Source of the DNA: VXLM01 sp034421575
GTDB lineage: Bacteria; Chloroflexota; Dehalococcoidia; Lucifugimonadales; VXLM01
Length of the DNA: 64,000 bases
Direction of reading: 5' to 3'
NCBI GenBank assembly: GCA_034421575.1
Contig: DAOUKG010000036.1
Location: 1-64,000, forward strand
Of the stretch, positions 61,200 to 64,000 are shown in pieces. A program made the position numbers and the translations under genes. A model generated the notes under the pieces. It saw only the letters and a list, made by a program, of their open reading frames with translations, did no database searches and was not told the DNA's origin. Position 1 is the stretch's first letter, and each line of letters opens with the position of its first letter.

Positions 61200-63059
61200 T
61201 CATGGAGTGATGATTGCCAGCACGTCCCCTCGTGAGACTTTGGCTCCTATGTCGAAGGGGAGCGCGCGTACGGTACCTGCCGATGGGGACGGCAGGGAGT
61301 TCTGCATCTTCATGGCTTCCAGCACGACGATGGGCTGTCCGGCCTCGACGGTCGCGCCCACATCCACCTCGTGACGGAGGACTATGCCGGGCATGGGGGC
61401 CTCCACTGTCGATTCGCCCGGTTGTACGGCTGCGTCGTCGGTGGCAGCTGCCGGGGCCTGCACCGGAGACGTTGACGTTCCCGATCCTCCGTCCGGAGGG
61501 ACCGGCGCGCCGGTTGAGACGGGGTCCACCTCTACGAAGAATGCCTCGCCGTCCACGAAGACATTGAATGCGCGGGCGCGGTGGCTCTTCGGGACTGCGG
61601 ACTGAGCCTGCACCGGAGCAGTGGCGGGACGTGCTGCCTCATCCGGTGGGGCTTCGGGCTTCATCTCGTCGGGCATGGGGTCGAGGCCGTGCTTGATGCG
61701 GACCCACTTGCCGCCGGTCTGCGGGTAGAGGGCATAGGTCAGGATATCGTCGAGGTCGTCTGAGACGTCGGCGATGGCCGCTGCCGCTTCCGGCAACTCG
61801 GGTTCGTCCCAAGCGGAAGGTCGTCCCACGATGGGGGTTGCATTGTCGCCGCCGCCGCTCCGAGCCTTCTCGATTATCTCTTCGCTCATCGGAGCCGGTG
61901 ACTGTCCGTAGAGTCCGAGGGCGAATTCCCTGACGGGTTCGATGATGGTGGCGTAGCGGCCCATGAGGACGTTGGTGACGGACTGCGAACCGACCATCTG
62001 GCTCATGGGAGTGACGAGTGGCGGGTAGCCCAGGTCCTTGCGGGTGCGGGGGATCTCTTCGAGGACTTCGGGCAGCTTGTCGAGGGCGTCGGCCTCTCGG
62101 AGCTGCGACACGAGGTTGCTGGTCATGCCGCCGGGTATCTGGTGACTGAGGACGCGGGCGTCGATGACGGAGGTCTTGGGGGTCTCCAGGTGTTGCCGGT
62201 ACTTGGGCGTAATGGTCTCGAGGTAGTCGCCAAGATCAAGGAGCGGCTCGAGGTCGAGACCCGGGTCTCTGTCGGTGTTCTTGAGGGAGGTGATGAGCGG
62301 CTCGACTGCGGGCTGTGCCGTGCGGAGAGCCAGTGGGGCAAGGCAGGCATCGACAACGTCCACACCCGCTTCGATTGCCTTGAGGACGGTCATCGAGGCC
62401 ATGCCGCTCGTGTAGTGCGTGTGCAGTTGGAGCGGTATGTCGACGACTTCTTTCAGGGCCGTAAAGAGGTTGAAGGAGTCGTAGGGGGCGAGGAGACCCG
62501 CCATGTCCTTGACGCAGATGCTGTCGGCATCGAGTTCGAGGAGTTCCTTCGCCTTGTCGATGTAGTAGTCGAGGTTGTAGATGGGACCGCCGAGGACGCC
62601 CTCTTCGGTGACGGAGTAGCAGATCGTTAGCTGGAGGTGCGCGCCGGAGTCCTTGACGGCGGCGGCGGCGCGTTCGAGGTTCATGGGATCGTTGAGCGCA
62701 TCGAAGACGCGGAAAACATCGATGCCCGCCTCGGTGGAGCGGTGCACAAAGGCGTCTACTACATCGTCGGCGTATGGGCGATACCCGACGAGGGACTGGC
62801 CCCGAAGGAGCATCTGGAGGGGCGTGTCGGGGATGAGCTTCTTGAAGGTGCGCAGGCGTTCCCACGGGTCCTCTCCGAGGAATCGCGTGGTCGAGTCGAA
62901 GGTTGCGCCGCCCCAGACCTCCATGGAGTGGAAGCCGACGGCGTTCATTCGCTCTGCTATGGGCACCATGTCCTCGGTGCGGAGGCGGGTCGCCATCAGG
63001 CTCTGGTGGGCGTCCCGGAAGGTGGTGTCGGTGATCTTGATGGGGTTGGCGGAGGTCAT
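61200..63059 (-). CDS. Pyruvate/oxaloacetate carboxyltransferase subunit with biotin domain
   Basis: 619 aa from the ATG at 63059. The N-terminal HMGL-like TIM-barrel has ITDTTFRDAHQSL, GATFDSTTRFL and, later, HYTSGMASM with the metal His; the carboxyltransferase domain continues to about residue 470. An Ala/Pro linker leads to a C-terminal biotin carrier domain, whose biotin-accepting lysine is in EAMKMQNSL near the end. Fits PycB/OadA. Carboxylation of pyruvate or decarboxylation of oxaloacetate cannot be told apart by sequence; the neighbouring carboxylase beta subunit suggests a multi-subunit carboxylase operon. Confidence 0.88.
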   Translation of the reverse strand: MTSANPIKITDTTFRDAHQSLMATRLRTEDMVPIAERMNAVGFHSMEVWGGATFDSTTRFLGEDPWERLRTFKKLIPDTPLQMLLRGQSLVGYRPYADDVVDAFVHRSTEAGIDVFRVFDALNDPMNLERAAAAVKDSGAHLQLTICYSVTEEGVLGGPIYNLDYYIDKAKELLELDADSICVKDMAGLLAPYDSFNLFTALKEVVDIPLQLHTHYTSGMASMTVLKAIEAGVDVVDACLAPLALRTAQPAVEPLITSLKNTDRDPGLDLEPLLDLGDYLETITPKYRQHLETPKTSVIDARVLSHQIPGGMTSNLVSQLREADALDKLPEVLEEIPRTRKDLGYPPLVTPMSQMVGSQSVTNVLMGRYATIIEPVREFALGLYGQSPAPMSEEIIEKARSGGGDNATPIVGRPSAWDEPELPEAAAAIADVSDDLDDILTYALYPQTGGKWVRIKHGLDPMPDEMKPEAPPDEAARPATAPVQAQSAVPKSHRARAFNVFVDGEAFFVEVDPVSTGAPVPPDGGSGTSTSPVQAPAAATDDAAVQPGESTVEAPMPGIVLRHEVDVGATVEAGQPIVVLEAMKMQNSLPSPSAGTVRALPFDIGAKVSRGDVLAIITP

Positions 63060-63124
63060 GCGATGGGGCACTTGAGGTCTAGAGCAGTTGGTCACTTGGA
63101 TACGACATTGTTGGTTCTGAATTG

Positions 63125-63148
63125 CCCTTCGACAGGCTCAGGGCGAAC
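63125..63148. repeat. CCTTCGACAGGCTCAGG dispersed repeat
   Basis: CCCTTCGACAGGCTCAGGGC then GAAC; a near-palindrome with matches near 57617 and, in reverse, near 23485. Located in the gap ahead of the carboxyltransferase gene. Confidence 0.65.
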
Positions 63149-63208
63149 GTGTTTTTCCCTTCCACTCCTCTGTTTAGAACTCGCTGAGTGGAAACATTGG
63201 AACGTTTC

Positions 63209-63403
63209 TCAATGCCATGCGGTGTGTTTCCAGAGGTTGGTCGGATGGTGATTATTCTCCCTGAGGGTGCGCCACGTGGTCGATTTCCAGCGACTCAACG
63301 GGCGGTGTTCCTGCCTGTCGACGATACGGATGGCATCCTGGTCCAGGTATTCCTGTACAGCGGCGATTGCCGCGGACATGAGCTTTTCGGAACGGTCGGT
63401 CAC
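63209..63403 (-). CDS. Small protein in the carboxylase operon
   Basis: 64 aa. The first 50 residues form a helix (SEKLMSAAIAAVQEYLDQD) then RIVDRQEHRPLSRWKSTTWR. It overlaps the carboxylase beta gene upstream by 4 bp and precedes the carboxyltransferase gene. Position and size resemble small accessory (epsilon-like) subunits of acyl-CoA carboxylases, but the sequence is not one I recognise. The last 14 residues may be random. Confidence 0.6.
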   Translation of the reverse strand: MTDRSEKLMSAAIAAVQEYLDQDAIRIVDRQEHRPLSRWKSTTWRTLRENNHHPTNLWKHTAWH

Positions 63404-64000
63404 AGGGGGATGCTCCCGTGCTTCTTCGGGGGCAGGGTCTCGCGCTTGTTTTCGAGCATTTCGAGGGCGTGGATGATCTTGGGCCGCGTATCGGCGGGGT
63501 CTATCACGTCGTCGATGAGTCCACGGCTGGCGGCGACGTAGGGGTTCATGAAGAGTCGTTCGTACTCTTCAATGAGCTCAGCACGCTTGGCCTCCGGCTC
63601 GTCGTCCTTGCGGATCTGGTCGCGGTAGACGATGTTGACCGCTCCCTCGGCCCCCATGACTGCCACCTGCCCCGTGGGCCACGCGTAGTTGACATCGCCC
63701 TTGAGGTTCTTGCTGCTCATGGCGATGTACGCGCCGCCGTAGGCCTTGCGGACGAGGACGCTGATCTTGGGCACGGTGGCCTCGGCGTAGGCGTAGAGCA
63801 GCTTCGCGCCGTGCTTGATTATGCCGCCGTGCTCCTGGACGGTGCCCGGCATGTAACCCGGCACGTCGATGAAGGTGACGAGGGGGACGTTGAAGGCGTC
63901 GCAGAAGCGGATGAAGCGGGCGGCCTTGGTGGACGCGTTGATATCGAGGAGGCCTGCGAGGTGGTCGGGCTGCTGGGCAATGATGCCGACCGGGCGGCCG
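63400..64000 (-). CDS. Acyl-CoA carboxylase beta subunit (PccB/MmdA-like), partial
   Basis: The gene runs off the right edge; only the last 199 codons are in the window, and the frame stays open to 64000. Visible: ASTKAARFIRFCDAFNVPLV, TFIDVPGYMPG, GGAYIAMSSKNLKGD, YAWPTGQVAVMGAEGAV and the C-terminal GLIDDVIDPADTRPKI, all hallmarks of the carboxyltransferase component of propionyl-/methylmalonyl-CoA carboxylases and decarboxylases. The 3' end overlaps the small protein gene by 4 bp. Confidence 0.9.
   Translation of the reverse strand, partial: GRPVGIIAQQPDHLAGLLDINASTKAARFIRFCDAFNVPLVTFIDVPGYMPGTVQEHGGIIKHGAKLLYAYAEATVPKISVLVRKAYGGAYIAMSSKNLKGDVNYAWPTGQVAVMGAEGAVNIVYRDQIRKDDEPEAKRAELIEEYERLFMNPYVAASRGLIDDVIDPADTRPKIIHALEMLENKRETLPPKKHGSIPL

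Overview
The window is 64 kb of GC-rich bacterial chromosome. It carries ordinary housekeeping genes mixed with accessory metabolism and many small dispersed repeats. Gene content and protein style (GuaB3, LppX/LprG-type lipoprotein, CehA/McbA PHP proteins, many xylose-isomerase-like TIM barrels, pyruvate/oxaloacetate carboxyltransferase with a propionyl-CoA-carboxylase-like subunit) suggest a Chloroflexota bacterium of the Dehalococcoidia/SAR202 kind. That assignment is inference: no rRNA or other firm taxonomic marker is present.

Layout. 1-0.8 kb: repeat-filled intergenic DNA with two triplets of 10-bp-phased heptamers. 0.8-5.8 kb: argF-der-plsY-gpsA-THUMP-type methyltransferase, tightly packed on +. 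5.8-6.7 kb: HicBA toxin-antitoxin beside a DUF2283 gene and the 3' relic of a second one. 6.7-9.3 kb: prmA and an N-acyl-D-amino-acid deacylase on -. 9.5-11.9 kb: polX and an unknown gene. 12.0-13.4 kb: a HigBA-like pair and a RelE-type toxin cut in two by a small transposon-like element. 13.5-20.7 kb: three paralogous TIM-barrel isomerase/epimerase-like proteins, two tandem PHP metallohydrolases, a TolB-like propeller and an ABC solute-binding lipoprotein, probably a catabolic/uptake island. 21.2-32.0 kb: a lipid island with an LprG-like lipoprotein plus MFS exporter, a COG2907-type FAD oxidoreductase, a Rieske oxygenase, a GPP34-cytochrome P450 fusion, a sterol C-24-methyltransferase homologue and an MMPL/RND transporter. 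32.5-37 kb: GH127-like glycosidase, tRNA-Asn(GTT), guaB3 and a Ca2+/Na+ antiporter. 37.5-42.6 kb: an Lhr helicase with an N-terminal CoiA-like nuclease domain. 42.7-50 kb: Uma2 nuclease, MTHFR-like protein, zinc ribbon protein, GNAT, amidohydrolase, lipoprotein protease and a probable DUF6516-type toxin-antitoxin pair. 50-56.7 kb: secA-ccmA-ccmB, prs, queG. 56.7-57.8 kb: repeat cluster containing the second copy of the phased-heptamer element. 57.8-64 kb: methyltransferase, mdh, icd, a biotin-dependent carboxyltransferase, a small protein and a partial acyl-CoA carboxylase, i.e. central carbon metabolism.

The most interesting unit is 21-32 kb. The methyltransferase carries the hallmark motifs of eukaryotic-type sterol C-24 methyltransferases and sits among a P450, a Rieske oxygenase, an FAD enzyme and lipid transporters. 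Together they look like a bacterial sterol (or sterol-like lipid) modification and trafficking module. The GPP34-P450 fusion and the LprG/MFS pair support membrane-lipid work. No squalene epoxidase or oxidosqualene cyclase lies in the window, so the substrate could be made elsewhere or taken up.

The second theme is small mobile DNA. At least three families of non-autonomous elements with different terminal inverted repeats and different target-site duplications share the same internal palindrome (core GGATTCCGGCC..GGCCGGAATGAC type). One insertion splits the RelE toxin gene so precisely that removing it, with one TA, restores an 89-codon reading frame.
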